Shown here one piece after another: positions 31,264-41,274 of a DNA stretch of 64,000 nucleotides. Every line of letters begins with the position of its first letter. Position 1 is the first letter of the stretch. The DNA is taken from the NCBI GenBank assembly GCA_943325105.2, contig CALPOD020000003.1:1-64000 (forward strand), read 5' to 3'. The DNA is from Candidatus Fokinia solitaria (GTDB taxonomy: Bacteria; Pseudomonadota; Alphaproteobacteria; Rickettsiales; Midichloriaceae). The position numbers were made by a program, and so were the translations under genes. The notes beneath the pieces were generated by a model. It was given only the letters and a program-made list of their open reading frames with translations. It ran no database searches and had not been told where the DNA came from.

Positions 31264-32580
31264 TTAATAGGTTTTTATAACCTCATATTTTTCAAGTAAC
31301 TCAATTGTTTTATTTATAGCACCCTTATTTTCATCTATACATTTTTTACCATTTGCAGCTATACTTTCAGCTTTTTCAGGATTTTGCATAAGATGTAAAA
31401 CAACAGCAGTTAACTCATCTGGATTGTCTACAGTGATTAATCCATTATGATGTTTCATGTCTTCAATGATATCTATAGCATTTTGATGATATTTTCCAGT
31501 TATGACAGTACATCCTAAATTTATAGGTTCACAAACATTATGCCCACCAATATTAACTAATGTCCCTCCTACAAATACTATCTTTGAAACATTAAATATT
31601 AAGCCTAATTCACCAATTGTATTACAAATATAAATTTGTGCATCATCAGGCACATGATTAGTATTTTGATTATCTTTTGATCTTAAAATTGCAATTAACT
31701 GATTATCAAAACATAATCTTTGTATTTCTTCTCCTCGATTAGCATAACGTGGAGCTATAATCATTAATAAATTAGGTATTTTATTTTTTAGCTGTTTATA
31801 GACATTGATAAGAATTTCTTCTTCCCCAGCATGAGTACTGATACAAGCAAATACTTGTCTTTCTTTAATGGACTTTTTAAGTGCTTCAAGATCAAGAGTA
31901 TTTGTTGTTAAAATTGCTGCATCATATTTTAAATTTCCAGTCAAATATGTATTGCTGCAAAAGTTCTTATAATGTTTAAAATCAGTTTTTGTACCAGCAG
32001 CTATAAAAGAACATTTGTTGAGTATTTCTTTTAAAAGAAATGATACTTTAGACCATCTGCTAAAAGATCTGTGAGACATTCTAGCATTTATTATACAAAT
32101 CTTTTGCTTTCTAGAGCTAAATTGTAGAAGGTTAGGCCATATTTCAGATTCGACCAAGATTAATGATTGTGGTGACCAAAAATCAAGAAATGCATTGATA
32201 GCTTGTGGAGTGTCAAATGGCATGTAAACATGTTGTATATTATCACTTGTGTGGCGATACTGTTTGAAAGCCAAAGCACCACTGATTCTCACAGTTGTAA
32301 TAAGTAAATATCTTGATGGATGATCCAATTTTTTCAATAAAGCCTTTATTGCATTAAATTCACCTGCACTAGAAGTATGAATATGTATAACTTCTTTATC
32401 TCTTTTTGCATTTGAAAACTCATCTAAAGATTTTTTATCATATATACAAAGCTTTTCTTGATATCTTTGAGAATCTTCTTCAGCACCCTTCAATCTCAAT
32501 TTCAGGTAAAATTGCAATGGATAGTATAAAATTCTCGTGATTAGAGTATAAAAACTTAATATTGTTGATGCAAAATTCAT
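31264..32580 (-). CDS. waaA: Kdo transferase
   Basis: 438 residues, GT30 glycosyltransferase. An N-terminal membrane-anchoring segment (residues 5-24) is followed by the first Rossmann domain with HIHTSSAGEFNAI (the conserved Glu base), LITTVRISGALAF and PQSLILVESEIWPNLL, and RMSHRSFSRW. The second domain has ISTHAGEEEI, IIAPRYANRGEEI and FVGGTLVNIGGHNVCEP. It adds Kdo to lipid A precursors, which implies a lipopolysaccharide-type outer membrane, in contrast with Anaplasmataceae. Single gene, between the broken GNAT gene and divergent glyS. Confidence 0.93.
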   Translation of the reverse strand: MNFASTILSFYTLITRILYYPLQFYLKLRLKGAEEDSQRYQEKLCIYDKKSLDEFSNAKRDKEVIHIHTSSAGEFNAIKALLKKLDHPSRYLLITTVRISGALAFKQYRHTSDNIQHVYMPFDTPQAINAFLDFWSPQSLILVESEIWPNLLQFSSRKQKICIINARMSHRSFSRWSKVSFLLKEILNKCSFIAAGTKTDFKHYKNFCSNTYLTGNLKYDAAILTTNTLDLEALKKSIKERQVFACISTHAGEEEILINVYKQLKNKIPNLLMIIAPRYANRGEEIQRLCFDNQLIAILRSKDNQNTNHVPDDAQIYICNTIGELGLIFNVSKIVFVGGTLVNIGGHNVCEPINLGCTVITGKYHQNAIDIIEDMKHHNGLITVDNPDELTAVVLHLMQNPEKAESIAANGKKCIDENKGAINKTIELLEKYEVIKTY

Positions 32581-32674
32581 TAATGATATTGTTTAAAAAA
32601 AATTGAGTTATTTTATATGAATTTGTTTATGGTATATAAACATTACTCTTTAATTGTTAAAAGTAAATAATGAG

Positions 32675-34243
32675 ATGTCAAAAGTGTTACTAGAAATATT
32701 CTGCGAAGAGATGCCTGCTCTAATGCAATTAGAATGCTTAGAGAAATTCACAGAAATAATACGTACAACACTTGATACAAGTTCATCAATAGATGGTCTA
32801 GTAAGTCCTAGACACTTATGTGTCATAATTAATAATTATATTATTAACAATAAGATATTTGTAAAAGGCCCTAAGATTACAGCTCCAGAAGGTGCAATAA
32901 AAGGCTTTATGAATAAATATAACATCCTAAATATCAACGAATTAAAAGAAAAAGATGGAATTTTAATACTTGAACGATCTCTATCTCAGGAAGAATGTTT
33001 GGATGAATTATCAAAAAATATTTCAATAGCGATAGGTAAAATGGTCTGGCCTAAGTCAATGCTGTGGAATCAACACAATATAAAATGGATAAGGCCAATA
33101 CATGCGATTACGTGTGTATTAGATGACAAAGTTTTAAATATAAATTTCGGACATATAAATTCTGGAAACATAACATATGGACATAGATCTCAAGGCTCAC
33201 CAAAAATCGAGATAAAATCAGCAGACAGTATAGAATATCAGAATCTATTGAGAAAAAATGGAGTTATAGTCTCACATGAAGAGAGAAAAAAAATAATTCT
33301 TAATCAAATAGATGATATCATTAAATCAATGAATTTAAAATTGCTTGATGATGAATCATTACTAAATGAGGTAGTAGGACTAGTAGAAAACCCATTTGTA
33401 TTTCTAGGTAATATAAACAATAGTTTTATGTCTTTACCAACTGAGGTTTTAATTACATCACTTAAAAACCATCAAAAATATCTGTTATTAAAAGATCAAA
33501 ATGATAACCTTGCACCGTATTTCATAATAGTCTCAGATATCTCTTCAGACGACAATGGAATAACAATAATCAATGGTAATGAGAAAGTATTAGCTGCAAG
33601 GCTTTCTGATGCTCAGCACTTTATTAAAACTGATTTAAAAACATCATTTAAAAACTTTTCAGAAAAATTACATAAAATACAATTTCACAAAGACATTGGA
33701 AGTATATATGAAAAAGTCATTAGGATACAAAACATAGCAAAGACAATATGTCATCAGATAAAAATCGACTCTAAAGACTCAGAAGAAGCTTCTAAAATAT
33801 GTAAAAATGATCTAGTAACTCAAATGGTTGGGGAATTCCCAGAATTACAAGGAATAATTGGATATTATTATGCAATTGAAGGTGGATACAACAAAGACAT
33901 AGCTATGGCTGTACGAGATCATTATAAACCTTGCGGACCGAATGATTCATTACCTGAAACCTTAGTTGGATGTGTGGTAGCAATATCAGATAAGCTAGAT
34001 ACATTACAGAGTCTTTTTAATATAGGTATAAAGCCAACTTCAACAAAAGATCCATATGCATTGAGAAGAGCTGCAATAGGAATAATAAGGATAATATCCA
34101 CTCATGAGAAACTGATGAAAAATCTCAACATTCCTACATTAGGAATAAGTAAAGATGTTATAGAATTCATGTTAGAAAGGGCAAAGCAGATGTTTAAAGA
34201 ATATCCTGAGAAATATGATGAAATAGTCAAAGTATGTATGTAA
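32675..34243 (+). CDS. glyS: Glycyl-tRNA synthetase beta subunit, C-terminally truncated
   Basis: The start chosen is ATG 32675 (SKVLLEIFCEEMPA matches the family N-terminus); a TTG 21 bases earlier is less likely. About 522 residues. The family core is present: SPRHLCVII, KGPKITAPEGAIKGF, WNQHNIKWIRPIHAI, an HD-like region (ICKNDLVTQMVGEFPELQG, DHYKPCGPNDSLP) and ISDKLDTLQSLFNIG...STKDPYALRRAAIGIIRI. Family members are about 660-690 residues; this one ends soon after FMLERAKQMFKEYPEKYDEI, lacking about 140 residues including the DALR-like anticodon-binding domain. miaA starts within the last codons (10-base overlap), leaving no room for the missing part. The alpha subunit glyQ is not in this window. 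Confidence 0.9.
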   Translation: MSKVLLEIFCEEMPALMQLECLEKFTEIIRTTLDTSSSIDGLVSPRHLCVIINNYIINNKIFVKGPKITAPEGAIKGFMNKYNILNINELKEKDGILILERSLSQEECLDELSKNISIAIGKMVWPKSMLWNQHNIKWIRPIHAITCVLDDKVLNINFGHINSGNITYGHRSQGSPKIEIKSADSIEYQNLLRKNGVIVSHEERKKIILNQIDDIIKSMNLKLLDDESLLNEVVGLVENPFVFLGNINNSFMSLPTEVLITSLKNHQKYLLLKDQNDNLAPYFIIVSDISSDDNGITIINGNEKVLAARLSDAQHFIKTDLKTSFKNFSEKLHKIQFHKDIGSIYEKVIRIQNIAKTICHQIKIDSKDSEEASKICKNDLVTQMVGEFPELQGIIGYYYAIEGGYNKDIAMAVRDHYKPCGPNDSLPETLVGCVVAISDKLDTLQSLFNIGIKPTSTKDPYALRRAAIGIIRIISTHEKLMKNLNIPTLGISKDVIEFMLERAKQMFKEYPEKYDEIVKVCM

Positions 34244-35130
34244 ATGAAATAATTGAAGCTTTTAAAAGCTCTAAATTCAAAACCATAATTATATATGGAG
34301 CAACTGCTAGTGGGAAATCATCTTTAGGACTTAAATTACTAAATAAAATTGGCAATGGAATCATAATCAATGCTGATTCAATGCAGGTATACAAAGAAAT
34401 ACCTATCATAACTGCTCAGCCACCATCATTACTTAATCATCACTTGTATGGAATGACATCTATTAATGATAAAGATTTCTCAGTCGCGAGATGGTTAGAA
34501 ATGATTGCTAAAGAGATACGTAATGCATTGAAAAAAAACATAATTCCAGTCATCATAGGAGGTACTGGGATGTATCTTAGCAGTCTTCTGAATGGTTTGA
34601 CTGCTATTCCTAGTATTCCACTTGAGATTAATGAAAAAATACTCAATGATATAAAAATGTTTGGAATACATGCGATGTATCAAAAACTGTCTTCAATTGA
34701 TCCTGTTGCTGCTGTAAAGATATCTAAAAATGATTCACAGAGGATAGTTAGAGCTTTAGGGGTATTTGAATATACAAATAAGCCAATTTCTGAATGGCAA
34801 CAAAACAATCATAAGTATATTGATTTAGATAATTCTATGAAAATATGGGTTAGGCCAGAAAGACAAACTCTATATAAAAGAATTAATGAGAGGTTTATCA
34901 CAATGATTCAAAACGGCGCCTTAGAAGAAGCTCAGCATTTATTAAATGAGTTCCCTGGAACAAAATACCCGAAGGCGATAGGGTTAGAGCAAATCATTCA
35001 ATATCTCAATGGTGAAGTTTCAAAAAATGATGCAATTGACTTATCCCAGCAACTAACTCGTAACTATGCAAAAAGACAAGAAACTTGGTTTAAAAATAAA
35101 CTGAATGATTGTGACTATGTTGTTGTTTAA
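34234..35130 (+). CDS. miaA: tRNA dimethylallyltransferase
   Basis: 298 residues. It isopentenylates A37 of UNN-reading tRNAs. P-loop GATASGKSSL (near residues 22-31), NADSMQVYKEIPIITAQP, DKDFSVARWLEMIAKEI, VIIGGTGMYLSSLLNGL, DSQRIVRALGVFEYTNKPIS and the C-terminal YPKAIGLEQIIQYLNGE...LTRNYAKRQETWFKN are all diagnostic. It overlaps the end of glyS by 10 bases. Confidence 0.95.
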   Translation: MYVNEIIEAFKSSKFKTIIIYGATASGKSSLGLKLLNKIGNGIIINADSMQVYKEIPIITAQPPSLLNHHLYGMTSINDKDFSVARWLEMIAKEIRNALKKNIIPVIIGGTGMYLSSLLNGLTAIPSIPLEINEKILNDIKMFGIHAMYQKLSSIDPVAAVKISKNDSQRIVRALGVFEYTNKPISEWQQNNHKYIDLDNSMKIWVRPERQTLYKRINERFITMIQNGALEEAQHLLNEFPGTKYPKAIGLEQIIQYLNGEVSKNDAIDLSQQLTRNYAKRQETWFKNKLNDCDYVVV

Positions 35131-35156
35131 AATGTAAATAGTACAATGAAACATCT

Positions 35157-35798
35157 ATGATAAAATTGAAAAAACTGATATTGTTGACACTTGCAGTATT
35201 GGTTATATATGTTTCAAGCTGGAAATCTTCTGAAGTAAATCACAATACTAAATATAGCATCGAGGGCTGTATGCATCTGGGTAAGAAAAAAAATATCATA
35301 ATAGGGGATTTTAATATTGATTATGTTGAAAATTCTATGGTAGATTGCTTCAATCCAAATTTCCCATCGATAAAAATCAACTCAAGAACTCAGCACAATG
35401 CTTGGCTTCATGTAGTACACACCAATAATGATAATTGGAAGATTTTTATCGATTCAGTTGATAAATTAAAGTATCCTCTGATGTATCCATTTTATTCTAT
35501 GAAGAATAATCCTTATGATGAATTTAATGGTACAGATAATAATTTTTATGATGCCCCGCTTTGGACCTATAACTTAATAAAAACAAAGAAGATGAGATGG
35601 GAAGGACACGCTTATCCAGTCAAGATTACTGATAATCAGATAATGTTTTTTGATGGTATTGCATGGGGGTTTGAGCTATTACCATTTAAATTACATCCTA
35701 AAATGATTACTCCAAGGATGATTACTGAAAAGGAGCTTAAATCTGATTTAGAGATATTAAAAGTTGAATTAACAAATCATGAATTTAACATTAAGTGA
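35157..35798 (+). CDS. Unknown membrane-anchored or secreted protein
   Basis: 213 residues. An N-terminal hydrophobic segment (about residues 6-22, LILLTLAVLVIYVSSW) acts as anchor or uncleaved signal. The body is Asn, Trp and Tyr rich with blocks such as NAWLHVVHTNNDNWKIFID and DAPLWTYNLIKTKKMRWEGHAYPVK. No family recognised. It follows miaA by 26 bases and precedes a GNAT gene by 20 bases. Confidence 0.7.
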   Translation: MIKLKKLILLTLAVLVIYVSSWKSSEVNHNTKYSIEGCMHLGKKKNIIIGDFNIDYVENSMVDCFNPNFPSIKINSRTQHNAWLHVVHTNNDNWKIFIDSVDKLKYPLMYPFYSMKNNPYDEFNGTDNNFYDAPLWTYNLIKTKKMRWEGHAYPVKITDNQIMFFDGIAWGFELLPFKLHPKMITPRMITEKELKSDLEILKVELTNHEFNIK

Positions 35799-35818
35799 GA
35801 CTTAGCTAATATAACTAT

Positions 35819-36352
35819 ATGCAAAAAAATATACAAACAGAAAGATTAATTCTAAGGCAGTTTGAATTATCAGATTCACAAAAGTATTTTGAAATAAATC
35901 AAGATGTATATGTTGTTGAATTCCTACCTGGAAAGCTTACCCTCGAGGAAGCAGAAGGATTCATAAGGAAACAAACAGATAATCTACATAAATATGGATA
36001 CTGCCTGTACGCAGCTGAGTTAAAAAAAACATCTGAATTAATTGGATTTATAGGCTTAAATTACACTGATTTTCTGAAACAAACTGAAGTCGGCTGGAGA
36101 TTAGGAAGGGAATATTGGGGTAATGGATATGCAACAGAAGGTGCAAAGGCTTGTCTTGAGTTTGGATTAAATACATTAAATCTCAATCAAATCATCTCAT
36201 TTACAGTGCAAAAAAATACTAGATCAATTAAAGTTATGGAAAAAATTGGACTAGAAAAAGATAGTTACTTCAACCATCCGAAGCTTTCATTAGATCATCC
36301 ACTTTCACAACATGTACTATATAAAAAATGCAAGAAAAATTTCTCACAGTAA
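35819..36352 (+). CDS. RimJ/RimL-type GNAT acetyltransferase
   Basis: 177 residues with the ribosomal-protein-acetyltransferase pattern: TERLILRQFELSDSQ at the start, LIGFIGLNY, the GWRLGREYWGNGYATEGAKACL acetyl-CoA loop, and FTVQKNTRSIKVMEKIGL. Intact and of normal length. The target could be a protein N-terminus or a small molecule. Its end overlaps the next gene by 25 bases. Confidence 0.88.
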   Translation: MQKNIQTERLILRQFELSDSQKYFEINQDVYVVEFLPGKLTLEEAEGFIRKQTDNLHKYGYCLYAAELKKTSELIGFIGLNYTDFLKQTEVGWRLGREYWGNGYATEGAKACLEFGLNTLNLNQIISFTVQKNTRSIKVMEKIGLEKDSYFNHPKLSLDHPLSQHVLYKKCKKNFSQ

Positions 36353-36951
36353 ACATCAATGAATGCCTCAGCCTTAATGACAAACATTTTGATGATCAAA
36401 ATCTTAACATTGATTACTTATCAAAGTCATTACCTGAGTTAGAACCTCAACAGCAACTAATCATAGCAACAAAGTGCGTTAATCTTTGTGAAAAATTCCA
36501 TAGCTATTTTCACTTTGAACAATCTTACTTCCATTTATTACTTGGTAAGCAGCAGAACTCATCTGAAGAGTATGAAGCAGCAATATTTCAAGACCCATTG
36601 AACGACGAAGCAAAATATCTATTGAATTCCAACCTTACAGATAAATTATATACAAGAGATTTTCAATGCTTTTCAGAATTTCTGAAGTTTGCAGTTGGAG
36701 ACAACATTTTGAATACAGAATATCTTCAAGGGTCATACTGGGATTGGTATGATCAATATTGTGAAACAAATAATTTGAATTTTCTTCTTAAAACAGTTGA
36801 GACAATATCATCTGCACATCAGCTGTATCACACAAATGCAGCTAAAATTTACTATAATAGACATATTTGTTTTAAATCTTTAGGTAATGAAATCCTTGCA
36901 AAAAATGATTTGGAAAAGGCAAGGAACTTAGATAAAAGCATTGCAATCTAA
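36328..36951 (+). CDS. TPR-like helical-repeat protein
   Basis: 207 residues, helical, with TPR-like segments near residues 50-85 (FHFEQSYFHLLLGKQQNSSEEYEAAIFQDP) and 165-200 (AAKIYYNRHICFKSLGNEILAKNDLEKA). No export signal. The start overlaps the GNAT gene by 25 bases and the end overlaps the next gene by 11, so these three are probably one transcript. Likely a protein-interaction module; partner unknown. Confidence 0.65.
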   Translation: MQEKFLTVNINECLSLNDKHFDDQNLNIDYLSKSLPELEPQQQLIIATKCVNLCEKFHSYFHFEQSYFHLLLGKQQNSSEEYEAAIFQDPLNDEAKYLLNSNLTDKLYTRDFQCFSEFLKFAVGDNILNTEYLQGSYWDWYDQYCETNNLNFLLKTVETISSAHQLYHTNAAKIYYNRHICFKSLGNEILAKNDLEKARNLDKSIAI

Positions 36952-37882
36952 AAGAGAAGATTATACAATTAAAAGTATAGTAAATAATATTATACCAAAA
37001 AAAATGCAAGATACAAAGGTATTAAAAACATTAGATGATTTACTTCTGTATAGTGTTTTGTTGAAAAATCTACAAGGAGAGAGTCTTTTTGACAAAGTGA
37101 CAGAAAACTACGAAAAAGCACTCAGAGGATCTTCAAAAGAAAATGATGGAATTGATTATAAAGATCTTATAACAAAACTGATTAGTGAGTCTTCTTTTGT
37201 AATACCAGAAAATCTTCAACAGGATCAAGTTGACATTTGTAAAAAACTTAAAGAGCTTTGGAAGTTTCAAGCAGAAAGTAATCTTGTAAACTTATCACTA
37301 CATTCTCCATCACTCGAAATATATGAAACATTTACTCCATTGATTGCAGAAATCTTTAAACAACCTGAAGTCTCACAACTGATCAAAATATTACATGAAA
37401 GAGTTCAAGCAGGTGAATGCATTGACTATCCAACAGAATTAGCTTCTCTAAGAAGTGAGATCAAATCTCATATTGAAAAAGATCAAGTTCTTCAATTGGC
37501 ACTTGCTAAACTACTACCTCAAGATTCAAATCTTCAATTGCAAGCAGGTGTTTTATTAATATCAGGTAAGAAAGCATCAAAACAAGAATGGGAAAAAGAC
37601 TTTATAGAGTTGGTAAACAAAAATAAAGATTTCTTAGGAAAAACACCACCTGCTATACCCACTGAGTTAGCTGAAAGTATGAAAAAGTTAGGTGATGAGA
37701 TCACAATAGATAAAGAATGGAAAATAGAATTTTTACTTTTAGTTAGACCTATCATAGAAGCATTTGGATTTGATATTTTTAGTGAAGATACACAAAGCAA
37801 ATTAGATGCGAGATCTGCAAAAAAATGGGTTGAAAAACTTGAACAACAAAAAGCTAACAATAAAGGAATTGGTGCTGCTTAG
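36941..37882 (+). CDS. Unknown 313-residue helical protein
   Basis: Soluble, charged, mostly helical protein with no recognised domain (for example LLKNLQGESLFDKVTENYEK, LIKILHERVQAGECIDYPTE). The start shown is a TTG overlapping the TPR-like gene by 11 bases; an in-frame ATG at 37004 would give 292 residues and a 52-base gap, and I cannot decide between them. It is convergent with the photolyase gene, sharing 4 bases. Confidence 0.7.
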   Translation: MQSKREDYTIKSIVNNIIPKKMQDTKVLKTLDDLLLYSVLLKNLQGESLFDKVTENYEKALRGSSKENDGIDYKDLITKLISESSFVIPENLQQDQVDICKKLKELWKFQAESNLVNLSLHSPSLEIYETFTPLIAEIFKQPEVSQLIKILHERVQAGECIDYPTELASLRSEIKSHIEKDQVLQLALAKLLPQDSNLQLQAGVLLISGKKASKQEWEKDFIELVNKNKDFLGKTPPAIPTELAESMKKLGDEITIDKEWKIEFLLLVRPIIEAFGFDIFSEDTQSKLDARSAKKWVEKLEQQKANNKGIGAA

Positions 37883-39405
37883 ATAACATTTAAATTTATC
37901 TTATTCAGGATATTTTTTGCTTCCTCAGTAATTGCATCCTTTTTTTCTTCATCAAATCTGTTGAGGGTAGAAAATACATAAGCAAGCCTTCTATTAGATT
38001 TAAGTTGTTCTTTATGTTGTATGAAAAAGTTCCAATAAAGTGCATTAAATGGACATGCGTCATCTCCTATAAGCTTTTCAGGATCATACTTACATTTCTT
38101 ACAAAAATCACTCATGCGATTTATATACTTCCCACTTGCAGCATATGGTTTACTAGCAACAATCCCACCATCACTAAATAATGCCATCCCCATCGTATTA
38201 GGAACTTCAACCCACTCATAAGCATCGGCGTATACTGCAAGATACCATTTATGTACTTCCACTGGATTTATACCTGTAAGGAGTGCAAAGTTACCTGTAA
38301 TCATAAGCCGTTGAATGTGATGTGAATAGGCGTGTTCTTTTGTGTGATTAACTACTTCTTCAATGCAAAACATCTTTGTTGGCTTGCCCCAGAAGGAATC
38401 AGGAAGACTCCTTGTAGCTCCTAAGAAGTTCATTTCTAAATATTTAGGCATAAAAGTCCAATAGATACCTCTTATATATTCTCTCCACCCAAGAATTTGT
38501 CTGATAAACCCTTCTACAGAGTTGAGAGGAGCTTTACCTTTATGATATTCATTTTCAGCCATCTGACACAACTCTAGAGGCAGCAACAAGCCTATATTTA
38601 AATATGTTGATAATAATGAATGAAATAAATAAGCTTCTCCCGAAACCATAACATCTTGATGCTTGCCAAAGTTTGGTAGAATATCTTGCATGAATTGTTT
38701 TGCTTCCATCAAAGCTTGTTCTCTAGTGACTGCAAAGTGGAATGGTTCAAATTTACCAAAATTTTCATTAAATTTTTTACTTACAAACTCCAAGATACTT
38801 ATAGTAGTTTGGTCTTTTTTATGACTAATTCTCCTTGGAGATTTTATTTTCTCCTTAAAAACTTCTCTATTCTCTTTATCATAATTCCAACTACCTCCTA
38901 CTGGCGAACCATTTTTCTCAAGTAAGATTTTATATTTTTTACGCATCTCACGATAGAAAAACTCCATCCTTAACTGCTTCTTATCCTTTGCCCATTTTGC
39001 AAATTGTTCTTTTGTACACAGGAATCTATCATCAGCCAAGATTTCAAATTCAATATCTAATAACTTTGTCAAATTGATTATCTTTTCCTGAACTCTATAT
39101 TCACTTGGTTCAGTTATGATAATTCTATTAACCTTTAAATCATTTGTTATACGTAATATCTCATCAGATAAGTTTTTGTCAGAGAGTTCAGTATATTCAA
39201 CTCTATATCCATCTGATAATAATTTATCTCTAAAATGACGTATTGCTGAGAGCTGAAATGCAATCTTTTTAGGGTGATGGGGTATATATGTAAAATCTTC
39301 TATGCATTCACACATCATAACAATATCATCTGCCTTATTTATACCTCTTAAGGATGTAATGCTCTCAGAAATTTGATCTAATAAAATAACTCGCAAGGTT
39401 GACAT
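37879..39405 (-). CDS. Iron-sulfur (FeS-BCP) cryptochrome/photolyase
   Basis: 508 residues of the photolyase-related family that carries a 4Fe-4S cluster and uses FAD with a lumazine antenna; characterised members repair (6-4) lesions or act in light signalling. Visible are the N-terminal Rossmann part (LRVILLDQISESI), HYNDS-like YEEIVNHTKEHAYSHHIQRLMI-type segment (EHAYSHHIQRLMITGNF), FIRQILGWREYIRGIYW, YEWVEVPNTMGMALFSDGG, and the cluster Cys motif FCKKCKYDPEKLIGDDACPF near residues 437-456. The gene is intact. It lies 5 kb outside the island that contains other light-stress genes. Confidence 0.9.
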   Translation of the reverse strand: MSTLRVILLDQISESITSLRGINKADDIVMMCECIEDFTYIPHHPKKIAFQLSAIRHFRDKLLSDGYRVEYTELSDKNLSDEILRITNDLKVNRIIITEPSEYRVQEKIINLTKLLDIEFEILADDRFLCTKEQFAKWAKDKKQLRMEFFYREMRKKYKILLEKNGSPVGGSWNYDKENREVFKEKIKSPRRISHKKDQTTISILEFVSKKFNENFGKFEPFHFAVTREQALMEAKQFMQDILPNFGKHQDVMVSGEAYLFHSLLSTYLNIGLLLPLELCQMAENEYHKGKAPLNSVEGFIRQILGWREYIRGIYWTFMPKYLEMNFLGATRSLPDSFWGKPTKMFCIEEVVNHTKEHAYSHHIQRLMITGNFALLTGINPVEVHKWYLAVYADAYEWVEVPNTMGMALFSDGGIVASKPYAASGKYINRMSDFCKKCKYDPEKLIGDDACPFNALYWNFFIQHKEQLKSNRRLAYVFSTLNRFDEEKKDAITEEAKNILNKINLNVI

Positions 39406-39461
39406 AGATACCTAATACTTTTATTGTTTTCTCAATTACCCACCATATAAAAAATCACATT

Positions 39462-41192
39462 ATGACTCGAGGGCTAAAAGAATTCTTAATTGATCTTATA
39501 ACAAAATATAAATTTTATCTCATTGGATTAATTTGTGTATCAATCTCAGGAGGTGCATTCGGAACATTTGTAAATTATCAGGTAAAGGAGATTATTGACT
39601 CTCTTGGGAATGCAAGCCTATTCTCTTCTGTGATTATGTTTGTGATTTATGTAACACTTAATCATTTGGTATTCTTCATATCAAGGCTCTTAGACATAAA
39701 ATATAAACCTACAATGCTTGCTGAGGTAGTTGACAAGGCTTATAGAAAAACTATGAAGCATTCATTGCATTGGTTTGATTCACACCTCTCAGGAGAAATT
39801 GCAAGTAAAATAACGGACCTCCAAGATAGCATCATTACAGTTATTACAGTAATCTCTAGGTCTTTCACAATGTTTTGTTTTATTTTTATAGGTTTAGTAT
39901 TTATATTTCAAGTTAACTATATCCCAGGTTTGGTATTACTAAGTTTTTTAATAATATACTCACCCATAATGATAAAATTGCTTAAAAAGCAGTTAGAACT
40001 TCAGGAGCAATATGTGAACTCAAGGCAGGAGTCAGTAGGAATAATAAATGATTCAATTTCTAATGTCTTTGGAATAAAAATTATTGGTAATCTCTTTACT
40101 GAACTACATCTGAAACTGTTACCTTCAATAAGAAAGTGGTCTGATTGGGATAGAAAAACAAGGCAATATGATGCATATTATGTAGATGTGGCTGATACAA
40201 TAATGTCAGTCATAATGAATGCTACACAGATTTTCATATTAGGATATCTATATCAAAATTCTTACATTACTGCTGGTGAGTTCGCATTCATTGCAGGCAC
40301 AACATTACAAATACATAATGATCTCGACTCACTACTGGAGAATATAATGTTTGCAATAAACCCTAAGATAGCCACTATAAAATCATCTTTTAAGTTTATC
40401 AAATCAGATTTAAATCATTCAGAAATTACAGAAAATTTACCAGCCGTGCAAGGAGAAATAGAATATAAAAATGTTAAGTTTGGTTATAATAATGAAAAAA
40501 ATGTTTTTGAAAATTTAAATTTAAAAATTGAGAAATCTGAAAAGATAGGTATTGTAGGGACATCTGGAGCAGGTAAAACAACTTTAATCAAATGTCTTCT
40601 AAAGTATTTTGATTTGAAAGAAGGAGAAATCCTTATAGATGGTTATGATATATCAAAATATTCTGAAGAATCTCTCAGAGCAAATATCTCAGTCATACCG
40701 CAAGACATCACAATGTTTCATAGAAGTATTATTGATAATCTGCAGCTCGCTAAATATGATGCAAAGCTTGAAGAAATACAATCTGCATGCAAAAAAGCTA
40801 AAATACATGATGACATTATGATGATGCCACAAGGATACAATACGATTGTCGGTGAGCGAGGAGTTAAACTGAGCGGCGGCCAGAGACAAAGGATAGCAAT
40901 AGCGAGGGCGATATTAAAAGACGCTCCAATTCTTATCTTAGATGAAGCAACATCCGCTCTCGACACCCCAACAGAAATTTTGATACAGCAATCAATAAAT
41001 GAAATACTTGAAGGTTCTAAAGCAACCATGATTGTCATCGCACATAGGCTTTCAACTCTCATCCATATGGACCGAATAATAGTCTTAGAAAACGGGAAAA
41101 TAGTTGAAGATGGCAGTCATAATTATTTAATAAAAAATGAAGGTATTTATAAGAAACTTTGGGATTCTCAAGTAGGTGGATTTATTGTATAA
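39462..41192 (+). CDS. ABC exporter, fused membrane and ATPase domains
   Basis: 576 residues: six membrane helices in residues about 15-300 and a nucleotide-binding domain from about 335, with Walker A GTSGAGKTT, Q-loop VIPQD, signature LSGGQRQR, Walker B ILILDEATSALD and switch His in IAHR. A type IV (MsbA/multidrug) half-transporter that would work as a homodimer, exporting lipids or drugs. It is divergent from the photolyase gene (56-base gap) and followed by a drug-type MFS gene. Confidence 0.9.
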   Translation: MTRGLKEFLIDLITKYKFYLIGLICVSISGGAFGTFVNYQVKEIIDSLGNASLFSSVIMFVIYVTLNHLVFFISRLLDIKYKPTMLAEVVDKAYRKTMKHSLHWFDSHLSGEIASKITDLQDSIITVITVISRSFTMFCFIFIGLVFIFQVNYIPGLVLLSFLIIYSPIMIKLLKKQLELQEQYVNSRQESVGIINDSISNVFGIKIIGNLFTELHLKLLPSIRKWSDWDRKTRQYDAYYVDVADTIMSVIMNATQIFILGYLYQNSYITAGEFAFIAGTTLQIHNDLDSLLENIMFAINPKIATIKSSFKFIKSDLNHSEITENLPAVQGEIEYKNVKFGYNNEKNVFENLNLKIEKSEKIGIVGTSGAGKTTLIKCLLKYFDLKEGEILIDGYDISKYSEESLRANISVIPQDITMFHRSIIDNLQLAKYDAKLEEIQSACKKAKIHDDIMMMPQGYNTIVGERGVKLSGGQRQRIAIARAILKDAPILILDEATSALDTPTEILIQQSINEILEGSKATMIVIAHRLSTLIHMDRIIVLENGKIVEDGSHNYLIKNEGIYKKLWDSQVGGFIV

Positions 41193-41274
41193 AATAAACT
41201 CTGCAGTTGAAAAATTCGTTTATTAATGTTAACTAGAAACTATTAGTTTACAGAAAAATAAATGTAAAAAAATT

